Source: Bombyx mori
Taxonomy: Eukaryota; Arthropoda; Insecta; Lepidoptera; Bombycidae
NCBI RefSeq assembly: GCF_030269925.1
Contig: NC_085107.1
Span: 4,340,001 to 4,404,000, forward strand
Direction of reading: 5' to 3'
Length of the DNA: 64,000 bases
Within the stretch, counting starts at the first letter, position 1. Each line of letters opens with the position of its first letter. Under the pieces are notes generated by a model. It saw only the letters and a program-made list of their open reading frames with translations, was not told the DNA's origin and made no database searches. Shown piece after piece: positions 44,503 through 56,219 of this stretch. A program made the translations under genes and the position numbers.

Positions 44503-46211
44503 AAGAAATGTTTTTTTAAGTTAATTTATTTTATTTGTACACCTCACGTTTTTATTAACAATAACCATTTTATTACAGTGAGTGATGTGTTTACAAAAAA
44601 ATATTTCAGTGTACCTGCTTAGGTAATTTCGCTTCGTATTACCTGTGGAAACACGAGTAACTCGATTGTCGATGCATCGTCGAATTCTCGGAAATATTGT
44701 TGTGACGTTCATACATGTCTACCTACATTGAATCCTGTAAGCGTACGCCCACCGGCGCTTATTGATTTTATGCATTACAAGTTTAAAGCCGCGACCATGA
44801 CGTGCTAGCCATCTCTTTCGCGGAGATATAAATACGTGTCCGTACGCCGTCGGCGGTTCTAGTCTAAAAAGTTTTGCTACAAAACAAAGATATCGCAATA
44901 TTTTTGGACGAAAAAAGCAATAGGAATACGGCTCGCTCTACTGTTCGTCTGACGTCGGAGACTATGAAGCGAAACAAAGTTATTTTGGTTTTTTTAATTC
45001 GGAAAAATGTATTATTATTGTTGCATCGGCAAACTTAGTATTTCGGAACACGATAGAAGACAACTAAAACAATATAGAGGCTGTTCTTACATAATTGGAG
45101 TGACGCTTTTTTTTAACGAGAGAATGAACGTCTCCCGCTTGTTAGCATTACGAGATACAAGACAAGTAAAAATAAACTTAACCCTTTTAATGTTGAGCTT
45201 ATTTTCACATATTCGCAGAAATTGTTAGATATTTTTGAATAAAAAAAAGGTTATTGGAAACTTTCTTAAAAAGAATATAACAATCAATGCTAAATTCACA
45301 GTTAAATAATTTTTATTTTAATGGTTAACAAAAATGTTATTAACTTATCAAAAACGTTATACATACGTAAAGGTCGATACCTAATACCTATAATCAAACT
45401 GCGTAACAGTCGGTATTCCGACGCTCCGCACTTTTTACGCATTAACAGAGTCGATCTATCGACGGTTCGCGCTCAAAGGGATAAACTATTATATAGAATG
45501 ATTACGCAAAATTTGAAATCACGTGAATATCCGACATAACTGAGTCAGAACGTTGGGTTCTGTTCTCACTCTCCTTATTTTTTATTTCAGATCAAATATT
45601 CTTTATCGGATTATTGTCCAGATAATAAGGCGGCAAACGTCTAGGTTTTCAGTGATCTTGGATCATGGCTATTATTACTTTATAATAAAAAGGCTTACGT
45701 TTGGAGCTTTTTCTAATTTAAATTTGAAGGTTCGTCTGACAATTTATTCTGGTACAATGCTTTATCCATTTTCGAAATGTTAAATATTTACATGTTAATA
45801 TTATTAAGGTAACAAAAATATTTATTTTTGCAAGTACCTATTCAATAGGACTGCTACTTATAAATTTATGAATAGGCCTAAAAGACTTAAGTACTATTTT
45901 CTAATTCTTTGTCCTTTGTTCGGTGAAAGCAAAAAAAAATCCTTTATAAAAAAGTCAATAACAAAAGAAAAGACATATTGTTTGTTATATAGAAGTTAAA
46001 CTGAAGGTAATTCTTGAGGTGTTTGTGATTTATATATGATGTGAACTTATATATATATATATATATATTTTAAATTACTTATAAAGTATGTAATTATAAA
46101 TACTTTAAATTTATTTTTAGCTTTAATTATGTACATATTTATGCTTTTCTTTAGCTATTCATTTATCTATTTCTAGCTTTAGCTTAGCTTGTAACGATTA
46201 AGTATCGTTAA
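44503..46211. other. AT-rich intron spacer
   Basis: Short frames at 45007-45228, 45321-45539 and 45553-45783 have no recognised motif. An AT run lies at about 46050-46068. Confidence 0.4.
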
Positions 46212-46223
46212 CAGAAAACAGTT

Positions 46224-46479
46224 GTAGTAAGCTCAAGTGGCAGTGGACTGGTCACATATGTCGCAGAACTGATCAGTAATCGTTGGGGTAGACGCGTTCT
46301 GGAGTGGAGACCGCGAACCGGCAAACGTAGTGTGGGACGCCCTCCTGCTAGATGGAGCGACGACCTGCGCAAGGCAGCTGGCATTAACTGGATGCGTAGA
46401 ACCGAAGATCGGTGTCAGTGGCGAGCTTTGGGGGAGGCCTATGTACAGCAGTGGACTGCCGCAGGCTGATGATGATGAG
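46224..46479 (+). repeat. RTE-like LINE tail with 12-bp target duplication
   Basis: CAGAAAACAGTT lies at 46212-46223 and 46480-46491. The insert encodes (across frames) GRRVLEWRPRTGKRSVGRPP, ARWSDDLRKAAGINWMRRTE and WRALGEAYVQQWTAAG, then a stop and a GATGATGATGA tail. It is a C-terminal reverse-transcriptase remnant of the same family as 21064-21182. Confidence 0.88.
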
Positions 46480-46881
46480 CAGAAAACAGTTTGCTATTTA
46501 GAAAAAAAACGATCATAATTGAATATCCAAATATGTACATTATAGAAATTGTCCGTTATTGTATACATGATTAGTGGTTTAGTGGCACTGGATCATTCCG
46601 TATCATTACGAAAGATGTGAAAAATATTTTATCGCACACATACGTGCATCCCCCACAATCGATGAGCCCTTCGGGCTGTTGTATGTCGGCAGTTTATTTA
46701 TGAAATGTCGACATAGACATAATACGTCCGTGCATAGTGTAATGTTGTGCGTATTATATGTAGTGTATGTCTCCCGGCGATCACAGAGGGCGAGTCGAGA
46801 CGGGTCTCGGGCGAAATATCAAACGTCGACCACTCAACTTGATCGTTATGAAGTATAAGTTATGCTAGTAATACATGTCTA

Positions 46882-47184
46882 CATTTTGTAACGTAGGCAG
46901 CTCGAAAGGCGTGCGGCGGCGACGGCTTCGTAATTGATAAAAATAAATTAATGGAATTTCAGTAACGCTTTTTTATAATAATATTTTTTTTTCTATTTAC
47001 GATGTAATAAAAATACTTTTACGGTTTAATCTTGCGTAATACATTTTGAAACGTATGCAGCTCGACCGACGTCGTAATTGATAAAAATAAATTAATGCAA
47101 TTTGAGTTCAACGTGTCATAATAATTATTTTTTTACCTATTTACGATATAATAAAAATACTGTTACGGTTTAATCTTGCGTTCT
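46882..47184. repeat. Local tandem duplication (about 150-bp unit)
   Basis: Two adjacent units start ACATTTTGTAACGTAGGCAG (46882) and ACATTTTGAAACGTATGCAG (47041). Both continue through GTAATTGATAAAAATAAATT to ACGGTTTAATCTTGCGT. They differ at scattered positions. Confidence 0.8.
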
Positions 47185-47307
47185 TATTTTCATGCTGACG
47201 ATTGTTTCTGACGCATACCTTACGACTATCGATCGGGATTAAACCGTAAAAGATATTTTAATTACGTCTATGACAATGTTCACGATGTGTCTGTAACTGT
47301 TTATTAG

Positions 47308-47498
47308 AAATGAAAGATGAGACGTCCCGCCACGCGGAGTACCGCCGTGTGATGTCGTCCCTATCCCTGGTCCCTCGGAACACGGCCCGGAAGTTGTTCG
47401 CTCATCTACATTTCCTGCACACGATGTCGCACGCGAATAAAATGGGCGCAGAAAATTTGGCTTCCGTTTGGGCGCCCACAATAATGCCGACCGCTTTG
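47308..47498 (+). CDS. ARAP: ARAP/RhoGAP15B-type gene, exon E (RhoGAP)
   Basis: The acceptor TTATTAG ends at 47307. The donor GTAATT at 47499 is less canonical but keeps phase 0. It encodes RRVMSSLSLVPRNTARKLFA and then HANKMGAENLASVWAPTI, the RhoGAP helix with the conserved K-M...N-L-A and the (F/W)-x-P-T segment. The asparagine in ENLA corresponds to the residue that stabilises the transition state in the family. Upstream, 46882-47184 is a local tandem duplication. Confidence 0.93.
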
Positions 47499-47879
47499 GT
47501 AATTACACGCGAATCGATTTATTTATCGAATAGTTTACAGGAGAACCAACTAATATATATATTTTTTAAATTAATAATCACGACTTTTATTTTTTTGAAG
47601 TATCTGAAAATATTGGTTCATATTGGTGCACATTCATCTCAGATGGACAATGTCCATTTTTTTGATTTGAATTAAAAGCAGATTTGCTCTAGCCCCTCGT
47701 GCCATTTTTTAAATGTTTTTTTTTACGATGTCTCAAATACATCGGTATGTCTAAATTTATATTTACCTAAAGAAACAGTTGAAAACATTGTTCTAATAAA
47801 TTTAAAACTTACCGACTAATCTGTTCTTCGAAAGAATGATTGACTCAACGAATTAAATTTAAATTTGTTTTTTTTTTAG

Positions 47880-48116
47880 ACGAGCAACAATTTGCAAACT
47901 GCCTGGTCGTCGAAAGAGGTGCTAGTCGTTAGAGATCTGATCGCGAACTTCGAAGCAATATGGGAGCCTACTGAAGCGGAGAAGAGACGCGAGGCGGCCG
48001 TCAGGAGAGTACTGATGAGGGTGCTGAGTAATTCAGCTCCGGCGCCGCACAGGGCCGCTGGCGACCTCAAGGCCTGGATCCACGTGAACGACAGGAGTCA
48101 GTGCTATCAAGTGGCG
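47880..48116 (+). CDS. ARAP: ARAP/RhoGAP15B-type gene, exon F (RhoGAP end, linker)
   Basis: A long T tract leads to the acceptor TTTTTTTAG (ends 47879), and the donor GTAAGT starts at 48117. The 79 codons are in phase 0 on both sides. It encodes the last RhoGAP helix (VVRDLIANFEAIWEP), a basic linker (EAEKRREAAVRRVLMRVLSN), and the approach to the Ras-association domain (KAWIHVNDRSQCYQVA). A Bm1-type fragment starts about 45 bp beyond the donor. Confidence 0.92.
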
Positions 48117-48159
48117 GTAAGTCGATGTCTAGATGCACGTACCGTACGCTACTCGCTCT

Positions 48160-48225
48160 GGAATTGCCGAGAAGCGGTAATGCGTTTCGGCTTGAAGAAT
48201 GGGGCAGCCGTTGTAAATAAAATAA
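48160..48225 (+). repeat. Bm1-type SINE fragment near the exon F donor
   Basis: Contains GAGAAGCGGTAATGCGTTTC and GGGGCAGCCGTTGTAA. Confidence 0.75.
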
Positions 48226-48910
48226 TATATATCGCTCATTTGGAGCGACTGTGACATAATTGCTAAAAAAAATTTTCACTTAGATATCGTTTGAATCTTT
48301 TTTTTTTTAATTTGTCTCCTTTCAAGTCTAGACTTCAAACTACAAAAGTAAAATAATAGAGATATGTAGTCATTACCTGTCAGAAATATTTAAAATCCTT
48401 ATCCTTAGAAGTATTTCGAAAAAATCTTAAAACTGTCATAGTGTAAAATTTACAAATTTACATTAATTACATATTTAATTAATAATAATAATAAATAATA
48501 ATATAATAAATACTGAGACTTTAGAGCTCATATCTGTTTTTTTTTATTAGGCACACAATACACACCACTAGCTAAAAATATAAATAAGAAATAAGAACAG
48601 GTAAAATAAAAATATCTGGCTTGCAACATAAGCCATGTGCGCATTGTTGACTAAACACACGCATATACACTCTTTTGTTTATTGTTAAAGTCTGTGGTCC
48701 GGTTAATATTATTAGGTATGGTATGGTGTAAGAGAATTTTGCCGACAGTAATACATACAGACTATTGAAAATATAAGGTTATATGCAAAAACCGTCGTTA
48801 AAGGCCCAATGAACTAACTCCAAGCTATTTACAAAAATAATACCAAGAAAAAACACTGTCGTATCGTCTAATTTCGTTTAATAGAACGGAAACCGGACGT
48901 TGTGCTTGAG

Positions 48911-49165
48911 ACTCTTTTTTTTTTGGTCCGGAGGAAATCGCCGGACTCCCACCCTCCACTGAGGATGGCGGGCGGGGTCGAACCGACTAAAACCTCCTGT
49001 CGCTCAACAACCCATGTCCGAGCCTCGCATGAGACAAAAGTCATGAAAAGGCAAAGGGGGGAGAGTGAAGCGTTTAGTGCGGAGCACATCTCTCCCATCA
49101 CCCCCCCGCCCCCCTCGGGACGCCGGACCAGCGATCGTCGGCCACAACCACCAGCCCTCTCGGTC
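48911..49165 (-). repeat. R1-like LINE 3' UTR, minus strand
   Basis: The inverse of CGTTTAGTGCGGAGCACATC and the CATCACCCCCCCGCCCCCCTC block matches the 3' UTR at 35200-35394 of the LINE at 32963. A T run at 48911-48920 is its A tail. It is severely 5'-truncated. Confidence 0.85.
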
Positions 49166-49489
49166 GGCAATAGACAGATTTAAAGAAAACTTTAACAGGG
49201 AATAAATTAGCGACAATGTAAACGATGCTGATATTATTCATAATTAGTTATTGGAGCTTTATACGCTCGTTAAAAGAAGTTCATTAAAAAGTATCGCTTA
49301 TTTATTTGTGTCATATATAAATGAAAATTAGTGCTTGTATGTCTGTCCTGTTTGTGTTGTTAAACCATTCGTCCGTTTACGGTGAACTAGTTTAGTAACG
49401 CAATTTATTGATAGTCCAAGGAAGGTTGCTGTTACAGTACCATCAGGGTACAATAGGTGACGCCCGCGTAGTTTCTAGAAATGGTCGAT

Positions 49490-49790
49490 TTTTTTTAATG
49501 TGTGATTACTGGTGGCCAGAGGGCTTTCCAGTCTCTCCGGGACAGTTGGTCGAGCAAAGGCTCAGCCAGAAAGGGTGGGATTTACTAACAGCTGCCCAAG
49601 TGTCTCCGAAAGAGACCTAACGCTGAGAAGATCTGGCGAGAAACTCAGCGGGCTGATGCATGGGTTAGGTTGCACGTCGAACTCTTTGCAGGGTTCGACG
49701 AGTAGGGCTACCAGGGTCCCTAAGATTGCTCTTAGTGTTAGAGCTGAAAGGGTCTAATGCAAGAGTTATTGGGTCTGATGGATCCGTAAG
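49490..49790 (+). repeat. Second Bombyx-type repeat, diverged
   Basis: Shares CTGAGAAGATCTGGCGAGAA, ACTCAGCGGGCTGATG and GGGTTCGACGAGTAGGGCTA with the family. The open frames here are shadows. Confidence 0.6.
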
Positions 49791-50477
49791 GACGTGATTA
49801 TTTTCGTACAGTCATCGTTACAGCGTAAATATAAAATTAATTACTTTAAATCATCACGTATCAAAATACCGCACTATAGTGTCATGGAATATACGTACCT
49901 TGCCTGCAATATACAGGGTGGTATATACAGTGTTCCGGCGGCAATACACGTGATCCAATCGATCGACGCGCACGCTCTCCCCCACGCTTTAGTTTTAAAT
50001 TAAAACGGAAATCCTAGATATATCCAGGATGAGATTACCCTATGTTCCTTCCTTATCTGCATGTGAAAATAGAAACGACTCGATCGGTTTGAAGGAATAC
50101 AAATAAAAAGATCCGTTTGGATATTTGCTAGCGACAAACAACTAAGACTTTTAAGACCTTGATTTTTACATTTGTAAACAGAATCTTTGAAAACAATATT
50201 AACAATATGCAACACCCCAGTATATTGCACTAACTAGGTTGCGAAGAAGTTATATTAGTGAATACGAAAAAAAAAAAACATCGTGGTGCACTTTATTATA
50301 TAGCATCGTAATATTTTTTTGTGGAACTTCAATGTGCAGACTCGATTCTCTTTACAAATAAATTAAAACAAAAATCCGGCTATATCGCGTAACTTCCGCT
50401 GTAGATAACTAATTAAAACCGACAAATTTACGAATTTATAATCAACTTCTTGATTAAAATTTATTTTTTATAATAAA

Positions 50478-50783
50478 CTAGCGGACCTAGCGAACTTTGT
50501 TCCGCCACACAGTTTGTTTTAAACACGTCAACTTCAAAATTCTACTATAATTAACCATAGACTATATTACGTTTAGCTGTCAGTTGCGTTTTGTTATTCC
50601 ATATCAACTGCCTTTTTTTATACCACGTTTTATGTCACGTCCCACGGGAACGTGATAGAAAGTATTCTATGTCCTTCTCCTGGTTCTAAGCTATCTCCCC
50701 ACCAATTTTCAGCCAAATCAGTTCAGCCATTCTTGAGTTATAAATAGTGTAACTAACACGACTTTCTTTTATATATATATAGA
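50478..50783 (-). mobile_element. Helitron-like non-autonomous element, minus strand
   Basis: On the minus strand it starts TCTATATATATATAAAAGAA and ends TTCGCTAGGTCCGCTAG followed by T. It contains CAAGAATGGCTGAACTGATT, a motif common at this position in insect Helitron families. Confidence 0.75.
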
Positions 50784-50871
50784 TGTAAACGACCACAAAT
50801 ATAGCAAATCACAAGATAATTGTGAAGTTGTCTATAAGTGTTTTAATTTGCGGTTTTTTTTACTACTACAT

Positions 50872-51120
50872 ATGCTGATAGCCTAGAGTCTAGAAGCTAT
50901 TTCGGCTTCTCCTTGACGTCTAGGTGAGCTCACGGGGCTCAAACCGGAGTGTTGCTAACACTGGCCCTAGCAAGAGCAGTGCTTCGCAGAGTCTACCACC
51001 GGATCGGAAACGCGACCCACTAAGAAGATCCGGCGAAAAATTCAGTGGGTCTATGGGTTACTTTACTCGTCGAGCCCTTCGCCCCAAGCGACGGGTTCGG
51101 CGAGGACGGTGATCGGGCTT
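50872..51120 (+). repeat. Second Bombyx-type repeat
   Basis: Contains AGGTGAGCTCACGGGGCTCA, AACACTGGCCCTAGCAAGAG, GATCGGAAACGCGACCCACT and GCGACGGGTTCGGCGAGGAC. I suspect the 3' part of a Bombyx LINE or a SINE family, but do not name it. Confidence 0.75.
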
Positions 51121-51896
51121 TGCTGTTACAGAACACGCAGTATTTAATATTGACGGCATGCGAAAAGGAGAAAGCGTTCTGTCAAAGGCCACTAAATTTT
51201 ACAAAACTTAGAACGGCGATTTAAAGTCTTTGTCGTGTCATATAAATGTTACACGTATTTGTGTACAAATCGCGTTTTAAGCGAGAACACCCTGATTTTC
51301 GTCCCCTTCGTCGGTGTCATCTCGAACCAAAACCAGTCACACTGGAACGGGTATCGCGTTACTGACGTATATGAAGGGAGTTGCCCATAAAATTGGTAAA
51401 ACTAGACGGTATTAGGAAAATATTCAAATGTCGTCGTCTGTGACTCCCAAAAATAAAGTATTCGAAATGTTGGAAATAATGAACACGAAATTAAATCGTA
51501 AAATAAAGTTTACGGAATTTTAAAAAGTCATAGTTTCGATTCCCACGTCGAACAAACATTCGTATGATGAACAGGTTTATTTGCTATTTGTCCGGGTGTT
51601 TATTATCTATATATAGCTATTTACATATTTAAAGGTGTGTAAGTATGTACATATGTCAGTCTCTGGTAGTCATAACACTGAGAATCCTTACTTGGGACTG
51701 GATGACCGTGCGTGATTTGTTCCCCATTATTATTATAAATGTCAGTTATATTTAATTAAATTTCCAACCGATTGGTTTTCGAATCTATGATTTGAAGGCT
51801 TGAAATACAAATACAACTATATAATCGGTTTCAATATCGGTGTTTGGACCTATAAAGTTTTTATTTCACATTACTGGCCATTTCATAACGTAATTT

Positions 51897-51955
51897 GTGC
51901 ACTTAACACCAGATGGGCTGTAAGCTCGTCCACCCATCTAAGCAATAAAAAAAAA
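51897..51955 (+). repeat. Bm1-type SINE tail
   Basis: ACTTAACACCAGATGGGCTG, AGCTCGTCCACCCATCTAAG and CAATAAAAAAAAA: only the last 60 bp of the family. Confidence 0.8.
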
Positions 51956-52082
51956 GAAAAAAACGTTCTGCTGTGGCTATTATACGTAAAACCATCGATT
52001 TCTTGTATATATTTCTTGTGTTCCAACTAGCATTGTACGCAAGATAATGAGCATTCTAAGAAATGGTTTTTTTTTTCTTTAG

Positions 52083-52442
52083 CTCACCCCTAACAAGACG
52101 AGCTCCGACGTATGCATAGAGCTGTGCGAGAAGGCCAAAACCGAATCGCATCTGCTGATGCTCGAAGAGGTTGTGTGTAACGAGTCGATGCGTCGTATAG
52201 TGCACATTGACGAGATCGTACTAGACGTGGTGCTCAGGTGGGGGTATTGGGACGAGGACGACAGAAAGGATAATTATTTGCTGGTGAGAGATAATAAAAC
52301 GCTTCAGGATATGGATTCGTTGAGACAGACCACGTCGCTTGTGTGCGGCGAAATGAGGTTCGCAAATGAATCGATGAAGACATTCAAACAGCACATGTTC
52401 GAGCTGCAGAATAGATGCTTGTGTTACTTCAAAGATAAACAG
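52083..52442 (+). CDS. ARAP: ARAP/RhoGAP15B-type gene, exon G (Ras-association domain)
   Basis: The acceptor TTTCTTTAG ends at 52082 and the donor GTAATG starts at 52443. The 120 codons are in phase 0. It encodes SSDVCIELCEKAKTESHLLM, LEEVVCNESMRRIVHIDEIV and VLRWGYWDEDDRKDNYLLVR, the ubiquitin-like Ras-association fold of ARAP proteins. In vertebrate ARAPs this domain binds active Rap. The end of the exon (FKQHMFELQNRCLCYFKDKQ) enters the C-terminal PH domain. Confidence 0.94.
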
Positions 52443-52883
52443 GTAATGAGATTTTTTTTTGTGCTCTATTTCGTCCATTACTTCAAACGTAACAATGAAT
52501 AATAAATCGCGCCATCTCTCTCGCACCTAATGGCGATGACGTCATAAACCATAATGGTGATTTTTTTTTACTTAACAACAACAACAGATTGGCTTCCTTT
52601 TGAACATATTTGTACAATTATTCCTTTTTTAGATTTTAAAATTGTAAATATGTAAAATTGAATGTTATTATTACTTATTAAATTCTTGATAATGAATAGG
52701 AATAAACAAACCCAAAGTTACATATTATATTTCGATACACAAATAGCTGCATTTATTGTGGAAAATACTACAAAAAGAAAGTATACTGTTTTTGACCTTT
52801 TAACGTTAAGCGCCCACCAGAGTTTTCGGGCACCGTTTGGTGAGTCCGCTCTGAGACAAGGTGGTAATGTCAGTTGTATTTGA

Positions 52884-53018
52884 ACTGGTTTATTACTGGT
52901 GGCAAGACGTCTTGTGAGTGCGCACGGGTAGGTACCACCACCCTGCCTATTTCTGTCGTGAAGCAGTAATGCGGTTCGGTTTGAAGGGTGGGGCAGCCGT
53001 TGTAACTATACTAACCCG
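52884..53018 (+). repeat. Bm1-type SINE fragment
   Basis: TTACTGGTGGCAAGACGTCT, GGTAGGTACCACCACCCTGC and GAAGCAGTAATGCGGTTCGG. It lies directly beside the GC-rich inverted-repeat element. Confidence 0.8.
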
Positions 53019-53053
53019 CGTATCCGTATCTTTAGTCGTTCACACGAGCCTAA

Positions 53054-54294
53054 GGGCCTGGCCACAGCTACTGGCGGTGCGTTTTGCGGTGCGTTGCGAG
53101 GCGCGGCGGGCGGTGTGACTTGCGGGGGTATGCCACAGCTAGACTAGTTGCGACGGCGGCGGCGTCAGAGGTGCACGTATTTAGAAAGCCCTATCAAATT
53201 TCCCTTTCAAAAGTGGCACGATATTACCTTGAAATAAGTGCGTTCTTAACTGAAGATATTATTCAATTAAGAATAGGCACCCAGTTAGAAAAAGAGAGGA
53301 CTTGGCGAATTTCACCCTATTTATTAGGTATTCTATTAGGAATATTAGGAATATAAGAACTATCCCGATAAATAGATTATTAATAGATTCAACCTTCAAA
53401 TCTCAATTTGTTAATTGTTGATAAAGCCTATCCTCTTAAAAATTATTTGATGCGCCCATATATATCCACCGGGTAGTTTAAATGCGGAACAAATAATTTT
53501 CGACAGAATATTATCCCGGGCAAGTGTCACAATTCAGTACGCGTTTGGTATTCTAACTAATAAATTTCGTATTTTTACGAAAAGTGTAAAGGCAAACAAA
53601 AAGCACGCGATATTGATTATAAAGGTTTTGTGCCTTAAAAGAAAGTGATGGAGACAGAGATGCAGATTTTCAGCAGTTTGTTTCCCAGTTTGGAGACTCC
53701 AATATTCACAATAGCGTACGCAGATCAAGACGGAATAATCGAGCAACGGTTCAAGCATCTAGAATACGAAATCAATTCAAATTTCAAATTTTATTTCAAT
53801 AATCCTATCCAAGAGTATCTAGGAAACCATTAGTACCAGAAAATTGTTGTTTTATTTCGTCCCACATTTTTTTTTATAACATGCCTATATTTATGATGTG
53901 GATGTTTTAACATCCATATTTCTGGTCTACTCAGTATTTCACTAATGAATTGTTCCACATCCATTATATTTTATTAGCTCAACGCGCGGTAAAAACAAAA
54001 TGATTTGTTTCGGTCGCGCGATGCCTCAATGCGTCCACCGACACCGCCGCGCGCGCCGCTCTGAACTGTGGCCGCCTCCATATTGTCTAGTACATTTGTT
54101 TCACTCGCACATGGCGCAGCTCGTCGCCGCCAGATGTCACGCACCTTTCACCGCGCCTCGCAACGCACCGCAAAACGCACCGCCAGTAGCTGTGGCATAC
54201 TTCATAGGTTGTCTACCATTTGTTTTCGCCGCTCCCGCTTGCCGCGCCTCACGACGCACCGCAATTCGCACCGCTCTCGGCTGTGGCCAAGGGG
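53054..54294. mobile_element. GC-rich-ended inverted-repeat transposon, TAA-flanked, class uncertain
   Basis: The left end (GGCCACAGCTACTGGCGGTG at about 53060, then CGTTTTGCGGTGCGTTGCGA) pairs inversely with 54128-54192 (TCGCAACGCACCGCAAAACG and CACCGCCAGTAGCTGTGG). A second, outer inverse copy (GCACCGCTCTCGGCTGTGGC) ends at about 54290. TAA lies at 53051-53053 and 54295-54297, which would suit a PIF/Harbinger-type element, but the outermost bases do not pair well. The AT-rich inside has no recognised transposase. The open frames at 53084-53356 and 53645-53833 have no known domain. Confidence 0.6.
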
Positions 54295-54399
54295 TAACTC
54301 GACTCGACTCAACCTCCAACGCGCGTTTTGGTATGCTTAGTCGTAAAAATAAACTCCCCTCAAACGTCCTTGGAAAATTTTCCTAACCGGAGTGAAGTA

Positions 54400-55147
54400 A
54401 GCGAACTGTCAAGTCAAGGTACGTCGCGACGTACCTTGAACGTTCCTCAAGGCTGATTTTCTATCAATGTCCAAATAGTATGTGGACCGCAAATGGAAAT
54501 ATATGATATTGTTGTGCAAGGGCCTGGATTTGTGCATGATTCCCGCATATGTTGATAATTTAATTTTGATAATATTTATTAATAAAGTAAATAGTTCGAG
54601 GGTAGACATTTGAAACTCTTTATTTTATTTACCTACATAAGAGTCATATTTTGCTTACTAAGTCAATGCGACTATAAGTTTTATTTATATAATAATAAAC
54701 TGGTGGTTGTGGAAAAGCACTTCAACAATACGATGCAATCAAAATCACACAAAAGCGGCGAATAAAAATACAAAGCCGGATCCGAAATCTAAAATAATAA
54801 TAGGTTAGAAAATAAATAATACACTTTCAGATTTACCGCACGCACGAATAACTCAACAACCAAAACATCAAACAAGTTCATCTAGTGTCAAACAGACAGC
54901 GGCAGCTTGACTTTGACATTAAACAATGACCATAGACTACAGACTATGGGTTTGATGCTAGCTTGATCAAATTTTCCTCAAACTGATGTTGTTGTGGTGA
55001 CGCAATAACACCTCTCTACTTCACTCGAGGACAGTTGAGGAATATTGTAATGATCGACTAAAAATACCAAACTTGAGTAAGTTTGGGAGGAATGCTCGAA
55101 CATCATCGGATGAGTTAAGAGTGGAGGACTATTTTACAAAACGTCTA
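54400..55147. other. AT-rich intron spacer
   Basis: No recognised feature. Confidence 0.4.
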
Positions 55148-55292
55148 AAGATACGGGCATAAGACCTTAGAATTTATATCTCAAGGTGGGTGGCGCATTT
55201 ATGTTGTAGATATCTATGGGCTCCAGTAACCACTTAACACCAGGTGGGTTGTGAGCTTGTCCACCCACCAAGCAACAAACAAAAAAAAAAAA
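55148..55292 (+). repeat. Bm1-type SINE, 5'-truncated
   Basis: Begins ATAAGACCTTAGAATTTATA and ends with a long A run after CCACCCACCAAGCAACAAAC. Confidence 0.85.
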
Positions 55293-55457
55293 AAGGTTGC
55301 TTCGTGAATTGTAGAGACCATACACAAACACGTCAATTCATATCATTTGTGTGTCTCAATCCGGTCATCTGGTAGAAACCGGTTATATACGGACATCACG
55401 ACATGAAGACTTTGAGACATAATCACAGTTTTAGTTGCATTGTACGATTGCTCGAAT

Positions 55458-55593
55458 GCGTTAAATATAATTGAAGTTCAATTAAAAACATCGTTCGTCG
55501 ATACCAATACCAAATAAAACAGACCTTTAATTACAAAGATAACCTTTGATGCTTTTTAACCGAAATGTCGCTTAAACCAAACAGCCTTTCACC
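55458..55593. repeat. MITE-like repeat, copy 2 (one end)
   Basis: Matches 19592-19730: GTTCAATTAAAAACATCG, GACCTTTAATTACAAAGATA and CGAAATGTCGCTTAAACCAA. It lacks the left half. Confidence 0.65.
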
Positions 55594-55730
55594 AATCGAT
55601 ATAATCTACCACCAGTAGATGCCTGGAGCGATCGCACAAGAACTCAGCTGCTTATTAGTCATCATTCACGACACCACACAACCAAATAGATATACAACCG
55701 CAGGCCTAATTTGGTGTTTACATTTTCCAG

Positions 55731-55852
55731 GGTTCGCAGAAAATCGAAGAATGGAACGTCAAAGATATCCTATGGTACATCGGCCACGAACCGAAACGTA
55801 ATCCACAAACCCGTTGGGCGATCACCTTTATACCGAGGAATAAAGAAAAAAG
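55731..55852 (+). CDS. ARAP: ARAP/RhoGAP15B-type gene, exon H (C-terminal PH domain)
   Basis: The acceptor TTTTCCAG ends at 55730 and the donor GTCAGC starts at 55853. It encodes GSQKIEEWNVKDILWYIGHE and PKRNPQTRWAITFIPRNKEK, leaving two bases that complete an arginine codon with the last exon. The preceding exon ends CYFKDKQ, so the joined reading runs smoothly into a PH strand. TRWAITF is a typical PH strand. Confidence 0.92.
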
Positions 55853-56219
55853 GTCAGCTTAAAATTGTTACATGCAGTCAATGTGTACATGCTTTGTGGA
55901 CTAGCTATTACATGAGGTTTCGCTCGTGTGAATTTGCACTAAAAATTTATAACCCTAGGGCAAGGTACTTTTTCTAGGTAATCATTTCTTATTAATTTTC
56001 CCTGTCAACTTTTATGCAACTCTCATGATGATAGATTGAATAGTTAAGACGAGAAATCGTAACAAACAAAAACCAACACACGTAGTTTTATCATCATACT
56101 ACTCTGTCAAAAAGTTACACAAAATATTAGTCATTCATTATCATAATTTATTTTAACAACTTCAAAGTATGCTCCTTCTGAAACGATCACGCCACTTACG
56201 CTTACGCCAATGGATAATT

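Noticed and set aside
53084..53833. Two frames inside the GC-rich inverted-repeat element as a transposase
   Set aside because: They are short, in different frames and without DDE or MADF-like motifs that I can recognise.
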